A DNA stretch of 64,000 bases from CALUVN01 sp944323595. Its GTDB lineage: Bacteria; Cyanobacteriota; Vampirovibrionia; Gastranaerophilales; Gastranaerophilaceae. Below are positions 44,667-53,785 of this stretch, in pieces (within the stretch, counting starts at the first letter, position 1; each line of letters opens with the position of its first letter). The stretch is from positions 1,426,001 to 1,490,000 of the forward strand of contig OZ006972.1 in the NCBI GenBank assembly GCA_963931255.1, given 5' to 3'. The notes below the pieces were generated by a model. It searched no databases. It saw nothing but the letters and a program-made list of their open reading frames with translations, and was not told where the DNA came from. The position numbers and the translations under genes are program-made.

Positions 44667-44927
44667 TCAAATACACCACTATATTTGTACATTGTAAGTC
44701 AATATTATAAAAAAATATATCTTTTCGCAATATAAATATACTTGCGTTTTGTAAAAACAGAGTTAAAATGTGTGTAGCGGATTTTTTGGAGGGTGCCGTG
44801 TGAGCTTTAGCGAACCCAGCCCGAAAGTTGCACGGACGAACTGAATGAAAGATTACGTCAGTAATCTGAAATGAAGTTGGAGGTAGTGCAAGCCAGAATA
44901 ATCCAAGAAGTAAAGGAAATTACCCCT
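44667..44927. other. Intergenic tract, partly GC-richer
   Basis: The divergent gap between the helicase fusion and the small-gene run. Bases 44665-44760 are AT-rich and probably hold promoters. Bases 44765-44880 are GC-richer with short palindromes such as AGATTACGTCAGTAATCT. They share GTGTAGCGGATTT with 29793-29806. It could be a mobile-element remnant or a small RNA; I see no gene. Confidence 0.4.
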
Positions 44928-45194
44928 ATGAAAAAAGACCTAATAGAAAAAATAAAAATACTTGAACAAAAAATGTCCAAATCTCCAAACAATGGAGGTA
45001 GTAGATTTTTGTATAAGCGAGAGAAAATGATAAGATTCCAACTTTTAATAAGGAACTTACCTCAAAAGCAACTGGCAAAACATTTGAAAATAACTGAAAG
45101 CTATCTTTCAAAATTAATCACCGGGGAAAGATACAGCCAAGATTTTGAAATTTTTATTACTAAACATCTTGAAATAAATTATTGTTTTATGTAA
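44928..45194 (+). CDS. Small HTH DNA-binding protein
   Basis: An 88-aa basic protein from ATG 44928. The C-terminal half contains a Cro/XRE-type helix-turn-helix (LPQKQLAKHLKITESYLSKLITGERYS). The N-terminal part (LIEKIKILEQKMSKSPNN) may be a short coiled coil. It opens a run of four more tiny genes on the same strand, divergent from the helicase fusion, and may regulate this region. An earlier in-frame ATG at 44871 lacks a ribosome-binding site. Confidence 0.7.
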   Translation: MKKDLIEKIKILEQKMSKSPNNGGSRFLYKREKMIRFQLLIRNLPQKQLAKHLKITESYLSKLITGERYSQDFEIFITKHLEINYCFM

Positions 45195-45314
45195 AACTCA
45201 GCACACTCCCTAATTCCTCTTTATAAGAGCATAAAACCAGAACTTTTAGTAGTTTCATATTTGAAAATTAACAAACTTTGAGTGATGAATACGACACCTA
45301 AAAAAGGAGGTCGT

Positions 45315-45539
45315 ATGAGTAAAATCAAAAAATACAAGATTAAACAAAAAGATTTTAGGAAGTTAGAAAAACTAGCTGAGCGGATTTATAACACTTCTGT
45401 TGTGATTGATTATTTTTGCAGGACGCAACAAGAGATTGAAGAGCTGTATAATCTTACTCCTATTGTAGAAAATTTAAGGCGAGATTCTGATACCGTCAAC
45501 GCATATTTTATAAATTATCCTGACAACAATAATTTTTAA
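45315..45539 (+). CDS. Unrecognised small protein (74 aa)
   Basis: ATG 45315 follows a strong AAGGAGG at 45304-45310. The protein is basic at its N-terminus (MSKIKKYKIKQKDFRKLEKLAERIY) and acidic later, soluble, probably helical. No family recognised. It resembles the small proteins of phages and integrative elements. Confidence 0.65.
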   Translation: MSKIKKYKIKQKDFRKLEKLAERIYNTSVVIDYFCRTQQEIEELYNLTPIVENLRRDSDTVNAYFINYPDNNNF

Positions 45540-45678
45540 ATGGTGTTTAACTCCTATTTTAATACCGTTCAAATAGTGTTCAAAAAATTAATTGTGTCTG
45601 AATGATACATTTTGAAAGAGTTTCCTTGATATTTTACTCATTATGAGTGATGAATGTCATTGTAAATATGAGGTTACA

Positions 45679-45894
45679 ATGATAGAAGTGGGCAAAAAAT
45701 ATATGCTTAAAAAGATTAAAGGCATTAAAAATTCTGATACTAATTATTACAAGGTAATTAAATTTTATAACTCGGATGTTGTAATTTGTGAAAACGCATA
45801 TGGAGAAAGATTTTTATTTATGAAGGAATTTTTAATAGATCCTAAAAAGCCTGATAAAATCTATTCAGATTTGATACTTGAAAGGAATAAATAA
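45679..45894 (+). CDS. Unrecognised small protein (71 aa)
   Basis: ATG 45679 sits after TGAGGT; an upstream ATG at 45643 extends the frame but lacks a site. The sequence (MIEVGKKYMLKKIKGIKNS, then DVVICENAYGERFLF) is beta-rich and basic, perhaps a small barrel. Its stop overlaps the next start (TAATG). No family recognised. Confidence 0.6.
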   Translation: MIEVGKKYMLKKIKGIKNSDTNYYKVIKFYNSDVVICENAYGERFLFMKEFLIDPKKPDKIYSDLILERNK

Positions 45895-46094
45895 TGCCAG
45901 AAAAAGACTATGCACTCTATGGAACAAAGATTTTAAACTTAAAAACTCAAGAAATTGGATTGTTGATTTGTATTTGGAAAAATAAGTTTGCTGATGCAGA
46001 GATAGATTACGCGACTTGTGTTGATAAGGAAGGTAAAAGATACAATATAGAACTTGATAGTATAAGAGGGTTTGAAGATGATTTTGAAAAATAA
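45894..46094 (+). CDS. Unrecognised small protein (66 aa)
   Basis: Begins MPEKDYALYGTKILNLK, with alternating hydrophobic residues suggesting a small beta barrel (IGLLICIWKNKFADAEIDYATCVDKEG). It starts one base within the stop of the previous gene and ends 17 bases inside the next, so translation is probably coupled. No family recognised. Confidence 0.6.
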   Translation: MPEKDYALYGTKILNLKTQEIGLLICIWKNKFADAEIDYATCVDKEGKRYNIELDSIRGFEDDFEK

Positions 46095-46224
46095 GCTGAC
46101 ACGAAAAACTTTAGAAATAACTTATCCTGAATTTAGAAAAAGGTTTGCAAAAGAAATCAGGATAGCTTATGAAAGTTATCGAAGAACACAGTTAAATAAA
46201 TATTCTTATAACTTTAAAAATTAA
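46078..46224 (+). CDS. Unrecognised very small basic protein (48 aa)
   Basis: ATG 46078 overlaps the previous gene by 17 bases and opens a 48-codon frame (MILKNKLTRKTLEITYPEFRK start, YRRTQLNKYS end) closed by TAA 46222-46224. It is strongly basic with possible helices. It is called because of the overlap and codon style; no family recognised. Confidence 0.5.
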   Translation: MILKNKLTRKTLEITYPEFRKRFAKEIRIAYESYRRTQLNKYSYNFKN

Positions 46225-46227
46225 TAT

Positions 46228-48351
46228 TTAATTATTTTTTATATTCATTCGCATATCGATAAATTTTGTAAAAATGGTACAACCAGCATTAAAAATATTT
46301 GAAGGAATTTCAGTGCCATATTTTTCTGTCCGTGCATCATAAACTAGTAAATATCCTAATTTAGTCTGTTTATTTTTTAGGTAATGCTTAACTTGTTCAA
46401 TCCCAGATTTAGCATAATTTGTAGTATAATTTTGACCACACATTTTTAATTCAATTATAATTTCCAAATTATTATTAAATTTAACATATAAGTCTATAAA
46501 TCCAGCTCCAATAGAAACCTCTTCAATAATTTCAACTTTATCTTTAAAAGTTAAATCTAAAAACATTTTTAAATCTTTTTTACATTTTTTCTCTGGTTCA
46601 GAAATCCATTTATATCTTTTTTCTTCTTTAGAATATTTGGAGTAATCTTTTCTTAAATTTGCTTCGACATATTGAATATAATCATCAAGAGCTTTTTCAA
46701 AATTATTTAATGTGACTATAATATTTTGATTTGTGCTTAGTAATTGATAATCGATTTGACAATTTCGTTCTAATAAATCCAATTCAATTGCTCTTAAAAT
46801 TTGTTTTACATCTGGTGGAAATTCTACATCTCTGTTTTTATGGATAAGTGTTAAAACCTTATTTAACTCTTTATTTTGATTATATAATGCTTCAATTAGT
46901 AGAGTGTCATTAACTGGAGTATTGTCAACTTGTTCAGAATATAAATAACAAAATTCTTCTAATTCTTTCCAAAATCCGTTTTCTCTCAATAATTTTATAT
47001 AAGTATCATTGAAATCTACATCATAAACAACTAATTTTAAATACTCCTTTGCATATTTCAAATAACGCTTATTGTCTTGAATTTCAGAAAAAATATTGCA
47101 ATAAACTTTAAAAATATGAGCTCTTTGCTGATCAAAATAAATAAAATTTTTTGTAAGTTCCTTTGCTTTTTCGAGATACCTGATTCTTTCAAAAGCAGAT
47201 AAGGATGTATTATATTCTGCATATCTCAAATAAACAATTGATAAGTCCATTTTATCATCTTTATATTTTTCTTCTAGTTCTGCTATTCGAGAAAAATCTT
47301 TGTTAACAAAAAAAGCTTCTATAACATCCCAATGAGCATTTTTATCTTTAAGGGAGGCTGTGTTTACAACATTTGCATTATTTTTAGCAATGCTCTCAGT
47401 ATTTTCTCTTGTAATACTACAATTATGTTTTGCACTTAGTTCTTCAATTGGAATTTCCATTAAATCACTTAATTCTGATATAACACCAACAGTCCTATGT
47501 AGTAAATCTTTTGCAAAATCAATATTGGTATTTAACATTGTTTTTAAACATTTAAAGGCATAGTCTGATGCTATTTCATATTCTTTCATATCTTTATATT
47601 TGATAATTAAACCGTAATAGTATGTTGCTAGAAAAATAAAATCTGGAATATTTTGACTTTTATTTACTAAAAATTCTAACTGTTTTTCTACTCTGTTAAG
47701 AATTTTTCTATTATATAATGCCACCTTATTTGCATACAAATATAAAGCTTGAATTGCATTTGAAAAAGCTCCAACCTGTAAAAACAGGTCATGAGCTCTT
47801 TCTAATAACAAAATATCGCCTTCGATTTCATATTTTGCTAATAATAATGCTCCTTTTGCAAATGCTGACATGTCTGCATTTAAAAATTCTTCAATTTTTA
47901 TTTGAGCATTTTCGATTTGAGCTAGTTCTTTTAAACTTTCTATATAGTATATTGAAATACGTGCTGCAATACATGGATATTTAAATTTAAGTAAATTTTT
48001 ATATTTATTTAAAAAAGTTTCTGTATTTTTAATAATATAGTCATAATCTTTTATGTAATACTTATTGGTTATAAGCTGAGCTTCCAAAATTAGTATTAAT
48101 TCATTATTTTTAATTTTAGACTTATTTATTTTACTTAATATTTCATATAGCTCTTGACCTCTCGTTATATACTTTCCATTGTTTATAAATATCCTTAGAG
48201 CTTTTTCATGTTTCCCTTGAGCAATATTATTTTTTATATTAGTTAATGTTAATATGTTGCCAGTTTTTATTTTTTCTCTTTCTGTTATTGATAAATTATT
48301 AATAGTAACTTCTTCTTCAAACATTTGTTCAAGATTTAAAAATTTATACAT
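46228..48351 (-). CDS. Helical-repeat protein with C-terminal PD-(D/E)XK nuclease domain
   Basis: A 707-aa protein. Residues 1-580 are alpha-helical with an amphipathic, TPR-like periodicity (for example FLATYYYGLIIKYKDMKEYEIASDYAFKC) and no catalytic motif. The last about 100 residues carry a PD-(D/E)XK pattern: D620 in GAGFIDLYVKF, E634-L-K636 in IIIELKMCG, then a helix with Q653 (SGIEQVKHYL), as in restriction-like and Mrr-like nucleases. The domain order, sensor-like repeats plus nuclease, is that of anti-phage effectors, and it lies in a defence-rich block. I recognise no named family. It stands alone between the tiny-gene run (convergent) and a repeat. Confidence 0.72.
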   Translation of the reverse strand: MYKFLNLEQMFEEEVTINNLSITEREKIKTGNILTLTNIKNNIAQGKHEKALRIFINNGKYITRGQELYEILSKINKSKIKNNELILILEAQLITNKYYIKDYDYIIKNTETFLNKYKNLLKFKYPCIAARISIYYIESLKELAQIENAQIKIEEFLNADMSAFAKGALLLAKYEIEGDILLLERAHDLFLQVGAFSNAIQALYLYANKVALYNRKILNRVEKQLEFLVNKSQNIPDFIFLATYYYGLIIKYKDMKEYEIASDYAFKCLKTMLNTNIDFAKDLLHRTVGVISELSDLMEIPIEELSAKHNCSITRENTESIAKNNANVVNTASLKDKNAHWDVIEAFFVNKDFSRIAELEEKYKDDKMDLSIVYLRYAEYNTSLSAFERIRYLEKAKELTKNFIYFDQQRAHIFKVYCNIFSEIQDNKRYLKYAKEYLKLVVYDVDFNDTYIKLLRENGFWKELEEFCYLYSEQVDNTPVNDTLLIEALYNQNKELNKVLTLIHKNRDVEFPPDVKQILRAIELDLLERNCQIDYQLLSTNQNIIVTLNNFEKALDDYIQYVEANLRKDYSKYSKEEKRYKWISEPEKKCKKDLKMFLDLTFKDKVEIIEEVSIGAGFIDLYVKFNNNLEIIIELKMCGQNYTTNYAKSGIEQVKHYLKNKQTKLGYLLVYDARTEKYGTEIPSNIFNAGCTIFTKFIDMRMNIKNN

Positions 48352-48739
48352 ATAGATATTTTTTTACTCCTTGATTATATTTTAAAATAAATTAAATTTT
48401 ATTTAGGGTTTTGTTTTTATAATATGAAATATTAGATAAACTATTTTAAATCTTTAACATACTCTTTCCCATATATTTCAATATTATCTATTTCAAATAA
48501 ATCGTTGCTACGTTATCCGTGTCATACCTGTTTTCATTTTTACACGAAAATAAATATCACGTTTTTTTGTACGTAGTTTTGAATTTGACATATTTCATTA
48601 TCTTTTGTAAGTTCAATATAACACAAAAGTTTTGAGCCTTAGGAAAATGGTCGTGTTCTGAAACCTTTCTCATTTCTGCAACACATCACAAATTTGTAAT
48701 TTATAAAAAAATCTAACATAACGCAGATATAAATTAAAC
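48352..48739. other. 388-bp AT-rich gap without a called gene
   Basis: It probably contains the promoter of the minus-strand 707-aa gene. A 38-codon minus-strand frame (beginning MRKVSEHDHFPKAQNF) has no clear ribosome-binding site and is left uncalled. No hairpin terminator is obvious. Confidence 0.4.
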
Positions 48740-48895
48740 TTCCGACTAAACCTGTCAAACTTGCGATACTTTTTCTCAAAATATGTCAGGAGACTCGAAC
48801 TCCTAACCTGATATTAACTTATCTTTCATAATTTAACTCTATTTGATTGATATATCATGCATTTTTACAATATTTTTGTATCACTTCAACACATT
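48740..48895 (+). repeat. Module-boundary repeat, copy B, with tRNA T-arm-like sequence
   Basis: TTCCGACTAAACCTGTCAAAC, then TTGCGATACTTTTTCTCAAAA, runs into CAGGAGACTCGAACTCCTAA (48787-48806). That part differs by one base from the T-arm of tRNA-Ala on this strand (AGGAGATTCGAACTCCT). CCTGATATTAACTT, TTCATAATTTAACTCTATTT and TTTTTGTATCACTTCAACACA follow. Copy C repeats all of these blocks in the same order. Confidence 0.8.
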
Positions 48896-48941
48896 GCAGT
48901 AATTTATGATAAAATAGCTTTATAAAATTTGGAGAATATCA

Positions 48942-51350
48942 ATGGGTAATGATTTGATAGAAAATCAAAATAATTTAATTACTGTTGAAAAATTATTAAA
49001 TAATAAATATTTTAGGATTCCTATTTATCAGCGTGGTTATGCTTGGGAAGCTGATAATCAATTTCAAGATTTATGGAATGATATAATACGCTTGAAAAAA
49101 ACTGGAAAACGATTTCATTATACAGGAATGCTTGCTATGGAAAGAATTACTGATGAGAATGATTTGAGAAACGAACGTTTATCAGGTAAAGAAGCATTTT
49201 ATATAGTTGATGGGCAACAAAGAATAACTTCAATAATAATAATTTTGAAAGCAATATTAGATTATATACGGATTTATGATATAGATTATGCAGATAAACA
49301 CCAAGATTTGTTTTTGTCTGACTATATATATAAATTCGATTATTCAATTGACCGGCAAGATAATGCAAGTAAATATTTTAAAAAACTTATTTTTGAAGAA
49401 GTTTCCACTAACGATACCAATTCAAAATATATGTCAAATATAAAAGCTGCTAACGATTTTATAAATAAAAAAATTAAATCATATAGTACAGAAGAAGCAC
49501 GTAATATATTTGAGATTATTTTAAACAATATAATTTTTAATTTATATATTGTAACTAAGGATTTTGATGTAAGAGTTACATTTGAGACGATGAATAACAG
49601 GGGGAAAAAACTTTCAAATCTTGAATTATTAAAAAATAGATTATTATATTTATTAACCTTTTTACCCATTGAGTATGAAAATCAGTCCAATAATTTAAAA
49701 GATAAAATAAATGAAGCTTGGGATAAAATTTATACGAATTTATCTTCGTCAAACATTGAACTTGATGATGACGAATATTTAAGAGCTCATTGGATGATTT
49801 ATAACGGATTAACCAAAAAACGCAGAGATGACTATATTAAACAGATTTTTGAAACCACATACAATGTAGATGGAGAGGAAATTTCAAAATTACTTAAAGC
49901 GAATCGTTATAAAGATTATTACGAATTTTTGTCAAAATATATAGATGATTTAGCATATTACAGTGAATATTGGAAAGCTGTTAAAATTCCCGAAGAATCA
50001 AATTTAAAAATATCTAATGATATAAAGTCATGGATTTGTAAATTATCAAAAATATCACCGAGTATATATGTTCATTCAGCAACTATGGTATATCTTGCTT
50101 GTAAAGAGCTTGCTGATGTCGACAAAATAGAATTTTTCAAAAATTTCGAACAATTTATTTTCGTAAATAAATTACTTGCTCAAGAAGGTAATGATTTGAG
50201 TTCATTTGTCACCGATGCAAAAGAACTTAAATCAGCAAAAGACAAAAAACAAGTTTTTAAAAATAATTTAAAAAAATTTAAAACACACGAGATTAGTATT
50301 ACAACATTGAAAGATGTTGAAGATAGAATTATAAGAAAATTTTCAGATTATATTAAAGACAGAAAAGATGACGGATATTATAAGTGGAATGGATTAAAAT
50401 ATTTTTTAATAGAATATGATGAGTATTTAACTCCAAGTTCATCTCAAATAAGCAAATGGGATTGGAAAAATATTTCAATAGAGCATATTCTTCCCCAAAC
50501 TATTAAATATGATTATTGGAAAATTGCATTTGATTACTATATTAATAAAAATGATAATCAAGAACAGTTAAACCATATTACAAATTCATTAGGAAATTTG
50601 ATTTTGTTATCTACAAGTACTGAAAATTCTGAATTAAGTAACCATAGTTATCCAATAAAATGTTCTTATGAACAAAATAAATTTTCCTATAGCGCAGGTG
50701 CGCATATGCTTTCAAAAGATGTTGCAAATAAAAGTGAATACTGGACTCCAAAAGAAATATATTCGAGAAATGAAGCAATCTTTGATTTCATGTTTATACG
50801 GTGGTTTAAAGATTTTAGTATAAAAGATTTAACAATAAAAAAGTGGCATGAACTTGTAAAAAAAATTAATCTTATAAATTTTGAATATAATGAAATTTCT
50901 GATTTGGAATATAAAAATTTAACGAAAGAATTGGATAAATTGGATTTATCAAATGAAAAAAATAAAATTTCAGAATATAAGATTTATCAACACAAATCAA
51001 CATATGAAGAAGATAAATTAATGGATTATATGAATCGTGAAGAATTAAATATATGGTATAATCATAAAAGTATAAGCTGCACAGTTCCAAATTCAATAAC
51101 ATTTGTATTATACAAAGATGAGAACAGTAATCTTACGTCTATAAGATTTGGAGTTAATATTAATGATAACCGTTTTAAAGGCTTATATAAATATAAAAAT
51201 AATGAAATATCTTTTTGGGATGAAGAAAAAGAGCAAAATATTAAACAAGCAGAAATAAAAAATTATCCGTTAATAGATCTCTTTTTAAATTCCTTTCATA
51301 GATATTTAAAAATAGAATTTAATAAAGATATTCCAAAATGGATTGAATAA
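48942..51350 (+). CDS. DUF262/DUF1524 protein (GmrSD-like type IV restriction)
   Basis: An 802-aa single-chain protein. The N-terminal DUF262 part has FRIPIYQRGYAW (24-35) and the nucleotide-binding-like DGQQR (90-94). It is followed by the typical VTFETMNNRGKKLSNLELLKN. The DUF1524 nuclease part has SIEHILPQ (512-519, His515) and later NSLGNLILLSTSTENSELSN, the HNH-type His/Asn set. About 130 residues follow as a C-terminal extension of unknown role. Related GmrSD and BrxU enzymes cut modified phage DNA and use nucleotide hydrolysis. The gene lies between boundary repeats B and C and has its own upstream AT-rich region with GGAGA before the ATG. Confidence 0.9.
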   Translation: MGNDLIENQNNLITVEKLLNNKYFRIPIYQRGYAWEADNQFQDLWNDIIRLKKTGKRFHYTGMLAMERITDENDLRNERLSGKEAFYIVDGQQRITSIIIILKAILDYIRIYDIDYADKHQDLFLSDYIYKFDYSIDRQDNASKYFKKLIFEEVSTNDTNSKYMSNIKAANDFINKKIKSYSTEEARNIFEIILNNIIFNLYIVTKDFDVRVTFETMNNRGKKLSNLELLKNRLLYLLTFLPIEYENQSNNLKDKINEAWDKIYTNLSSSNIELDDDEYLRAHWMIYNGLTKKRRDDYIKQIFETTYNVDGEEISKLLKANRYKDYYEFLSKYIDDLAYYSEYWKAVKIPEESNLKISNDIKSWICKLSKISPSIYVHSATMVYLACKELADVDKIEFFKNFEQFIFVNKLLAQEGNDLSSFVTDAKELKSAKDKKQVFKNNLKKFKTHEISITTLKDVEDRIIRKFSDYIKDRKDDGYYKWNGLKYFLIEYDEYLTPSSSQISKWDWKNISIEHILPQTIKYDYWKIAFDYYINKNDNQEQLNHITNSLGNLILLSTSTENSELSNHSYPIKCSYEQNKFSYSAGAHMLSKDVANKSEYWTPKEIYSRNEAIFDFMFIRWFKDFSIKDLTIKKWHELVKKINLINFEYNEISDLEYKNLTKELDKLDLSNEKNKISEYKIYQHKSTYEEDKLMDYMNREELNIWYNHKSISCTVPNSITFVLYKDENSNLTSIRFGVNINDNRFKGLYKYKNNEISFWDEEKEQNIKQAEIKNYPLIDLFLNSFHRYLKIEFNKDIPKWIE

Positions 51351-51373
51351 TAATTTGAAATGTAAGTTAACTA

Positions 51374-51612
51374 TTTCCGAGCTAAATACCAAACTCGTGA
51401 CACTTTTTCTCAAAATCCCTGACATATTATAATTATATCCCTAATACATAACAGTTGTTCATTGTCTGTTACAATAGTGTTCAAAGGCTGTTTTTATAGT
51501 TCAGGAGGCTCGGACTCCTGACCTGATATTAATTTGTCATTCATAATTTAACTCTATTTTACCAGCATATCAAGTGTTTTAAATAGCTTTTGTATCTTTT
51601 CAACACAATTAT
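51374..51612 (+). repeat. Module-boundary repeat, copy C, with tRNA T-arm-like sequence
   Basis: TTCCGAGCTAAATACCAAAC, then TCGTGACACTTTTTCTCAAAA, an 80-bp insertion relative to B, then CAGGAGGCTCGGACTCCTGA (51502-51521) with CCTGATATTAATTT, TTCATAATTTAACTCTATTT and TTTTTGTATCTTTTCAACACA. Together with B it brackets the DUF262 gene in direct orientation. Confidence 0.8.
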
Positions 51613-51628
51613 TATCCTAAATATGTTT

Positions 51629-52075
51629 TTATTCTAATTTACCTTGAATTTTCCATAAACCCAATAACGTTATATAAAACATACATACCCCACCAAGTGT
51701 AATTATCTCATAACCCAAAAGAGATATCCATTCAAAACGGTATTCTATCATATCATGCAATGCAAAACATAACATTATAATTGTATCATAGCCAAAAGAC
51801 AATAACAGTGAATATTTTCTACGTGTGGAGTTTGTTTTCAATTCCTCCACCACTTTAATCAATTCTGAATTAGGGAAAAATTTTTCAAATGTAACAAATA
51901 ATAGGTACAAAAGAAAAATTTTTGCAAGTATGCATAATAAAATAAAGCAACTTGGAAGTATCCAGTTTGGTGATATATAACAAGTTATAAAAAAAATAAG
52001 AAACATTCCAAACATAAATACAACTAATAGGATATTGAAAAGATTTAGATAAAAATAAAAATCGAAATTTTTCAC
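51629..52075 (-). CDS. Membrane protein (148 aa), second gene after the toxin-like module
   Basis: A 148-aa protein with four predicted membrane segments (about 8-32, 40-63, 90-110, 118-140) and a charged loop (NSELIKVVEELKTNSTRRK). It is not obviously paralogous to the three immunity-like proteins, but lies downstream of one on the same strand. No family recognised. Confidence 0.7.
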   Translation of the reverse strand: MKNFDFYFYLNLFNILLVVFMFGMFLIFFITCYISPNWILPSCFILLCILAKIFLLYLLFVTFEKFFPNSELIKVVEELKTNSTRRKYSLLLSFGYDTIIMLCFALHDMIEYRFEWISLLGYEIITLGGVCMFYITLLGLWKIQGKLE

Positions 52076-52196
52076 AGATTAAATTTCTCCTCATTTATTT
52101 CAGTTTATACCTACATTTTACAATTGTAAAGTATGGATTTAATTTTCCTGTTTCCTGTGCTGAATATCCCATTTGTACTTTCCAGTTATAAATATT

Positions 52197-52673
52197 TTAG
52201 TTTACCTTTCTACCTTTTATCTTATCCTCTATGTACCAGTAGATATATAATACTATATAACTGCCCAGCAATCCAGCAAATAATGAAAAAATATATAGAG
52301 TTATGATACCCTCTAATAGTCCCCAAAAATCAGATTCTGCACAATTAGATAAAATAAAACATTCAATTATAAATGGGATTGGACTTAATATTGCCACCAA
52401 CAATTTTACTTTTAGGGAATGTCTTAATCCATACAAAAAATCCTGTATATATTTGTCTTTTGCAAATCCTGCAAACCAATTATAAAAATTTGGTAATATA
52501 AATAATCTTCCAACCGATATTATTATTGCTAAGATAAAATAATTATATTTTTCTAAAAATGCGGCTGCCATTAACAAAAAAAATACATATATTGCCGGAT
52601 CTGCTAACAAAAAATTAACAATATAAAGCATTAACATGTTTCGGTTAAATAAAACTCTGACTATTTTTTTCAT
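52197..52673 (-). CDS. Membrane protein, candidate immunity protein (158 aa)
   Basis: A polytopic membrane protein. Its end (LLGSYIVLYIYWYIEDKIKGRK) and RLFILP segment match the two membrane proteins of the 32-kb array. ATG 52673 is used; it lies inside the end of the toxin-like gene and overlaps it by 29 bases, so translation should be coupled. An upstream TTG extends the frame by six codons. The layout suggests it protects against the 331-aa protein. Confidence 0.75.
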   Translation of the reverse strand: MKKIVRVLFNRNMLMLYIVNFLLADPAIYVFFLLMAAAFLEKYNYFILAIIISVGRLFILPNFYNWFAGFAKDKYIQDFLYGLRHSLKVKLLVAILSPIPFIIECFILSNCAESDFWGLLEGIITLYIFSLFAGLLGSYIVLYIYWYIEDKIKGRKVN

Positions 52674-53640
52674 TGTTATTTTGCACTCCAAATTTTATTG
52701 GTATTATAACATAATAGTTTTTGGCAAACGGTGTATACTGCATTACGGCCATAGCATTGTTATAGAAAGTTACCTCAGGTGTCTTTAAATATTCTTTAAT
52801 ATGCAAATTATAGTCATATTTATCAAATAAAATTCCTTTGAATTCGCCATTTTCTATGCGGGGATTTAGGATTGTTCCGTGCCCTATTGAATAGTTCAAA
52901 TTTTTATCTTCGCTAAATCCTATGCCTATTTGATTTGTTGTAAATCTTTTTGTTTTTTTATCATATTTTGACATTATTTGAGTCTGCAACTCCGGTGAAT
53001 TGGATAATCGTTTGCTAAATCCGCTATTTTTATCATATATAACACCATGCCAGTCTTTTGGTATTGACAAGCCCTTTGAATTTTGTATATTTAATTGGTT
53101 GTTAACATATTCGACTGCTTCGGGTTGAAAAACATTAAACTCAGGATGTTCCGGTAAATTCTTAAATCCCGATAACGCTATGTTCATTAATTCTCTGGCA
53201 TCCGGTCTGTTTGCATTTTTTTCAGCATTAATTTTTGCAAAAAGATTAGTTGATTCTAATTGTGAGAAATTTGTCAGTTTCATGCTAGTCGAATCAATAT
53301 TCTTTATTTCAGAATTTTCTATATTGAAATTGTCAACATTTGCGGCTCCTCCTGTTGCCGTATCATCCATTTCATAATTATTCCCTACAACCCCATCAGG
53401 CTTGGAACGATAATGTGCTCTTACCTCCGTCCCGTCATCACGGGTGTATGCATGAACATAAACAACGTCAGAATTACCGGAAAGTTCGCTTTCTCTTGGA
53501 ATACCTAAATTTGCCATTTGATAATTTATTGCTTTTTCATTTTCCATAAATTCATCTCCTGACATACTGCCTATGTCTTCTGCTGTGTAGATTTTGTTGT
53601 CATTTGTGATTGCATTGATAAAATTTCTTAAACTTGCCAT
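52645..53640 (-). CDS. Toxin-like protein with conserved N-terminal and variable C-terminal part (331 aa)
   Basis: No named toxin fold recognised. Residues 55-95 carry a VYVHAYTRDDGTEVRAHYRSKP motif, a TRxDGTxVxxHxRS pattern widespread in secreted or surface bacterial proteins. Residues 145-260 (from MNIALSGFKNLPEHPEF to the block around GILFDKYDYN) are nearly identical to the truncated copy at 32.7 kb. The final about 60 residues differ between copies. A conserved body, a variable tip and a following membrane gene are the hallmarks of polymorphic toxin-immunity loci, which is the basis of the call. There is no signal peptide. Confidence 0.6.
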   Translation of the reverse strand: MASLRNFINAITNDNKIYTAEDIGSMSGDEFMENEKAINYQMANLGIPRESELSGNSDVVYVHAYTRDDGTEVRAHYRSKPDGVVGNNYEMDDTATGGAANVDNFNIENSEIKNIDSTSMKLTNFSQLESTNLFAKINAEKNANRPDARELMNIALSGFKNLPEHPEFNVFQPEAVEYVNNQLNIQNSKGLSIPKDWHGVIYDKNSGFSKRLSNSPELQTQIMSKYDKKTKRFTTNQIGIGFSEDKNLNYSIGHGTILNPRIENGEFKGILFDKYDYNLHIKEYLKTPEVTFYNNAMAVMQYTPFAKNYYVIIPIKFGVQNNNEKNSQSFI

Positions 53641-53680
53641 TTATATTTCTCCTTAGCGCGGGTGTTAAATTGTTTTATAT

Positions 53681-53752
53681 TTGTCAATGTATGTTGAATT
53701 ATATTAAGTATAACATTGCTTTGTTGATTTGTCAACTGTGTTGATTTATTGT
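53681..53752. promoter_or_regulatory. Candidate operator region between the toxin-like and XRE genes
   Basis: The 145-bp divergent gap has repeated half-sites: TGTCAA (53682) with TTGAAT (53694), and GTTGA-TTTG-TCAAC (53723-53736). A second GTTGATTTATTGTC follows. Such symmetry fits binding by the XRE protein encoded at its right edge. Confidence 0.4.
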
Positions 53753-53785
53753 CTTGTTTTTGTTATCATTCTTTTGAGGTGGATA

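Noticed and set aside
44751..44776. TGTAAAAACAGAGTTAAAATG region as the other transposon end
   Set aside because: Only loosely similar to the inverted 33-bp repeats, present once and without a TGTACA tip, so not convincing.
48590..48710. 38-codon minus-strand frame beginning MRKVSEHDHFPKAQNF
   Set aside because: No ribosome-binding site, no neighbour coupling and no recognised motif.
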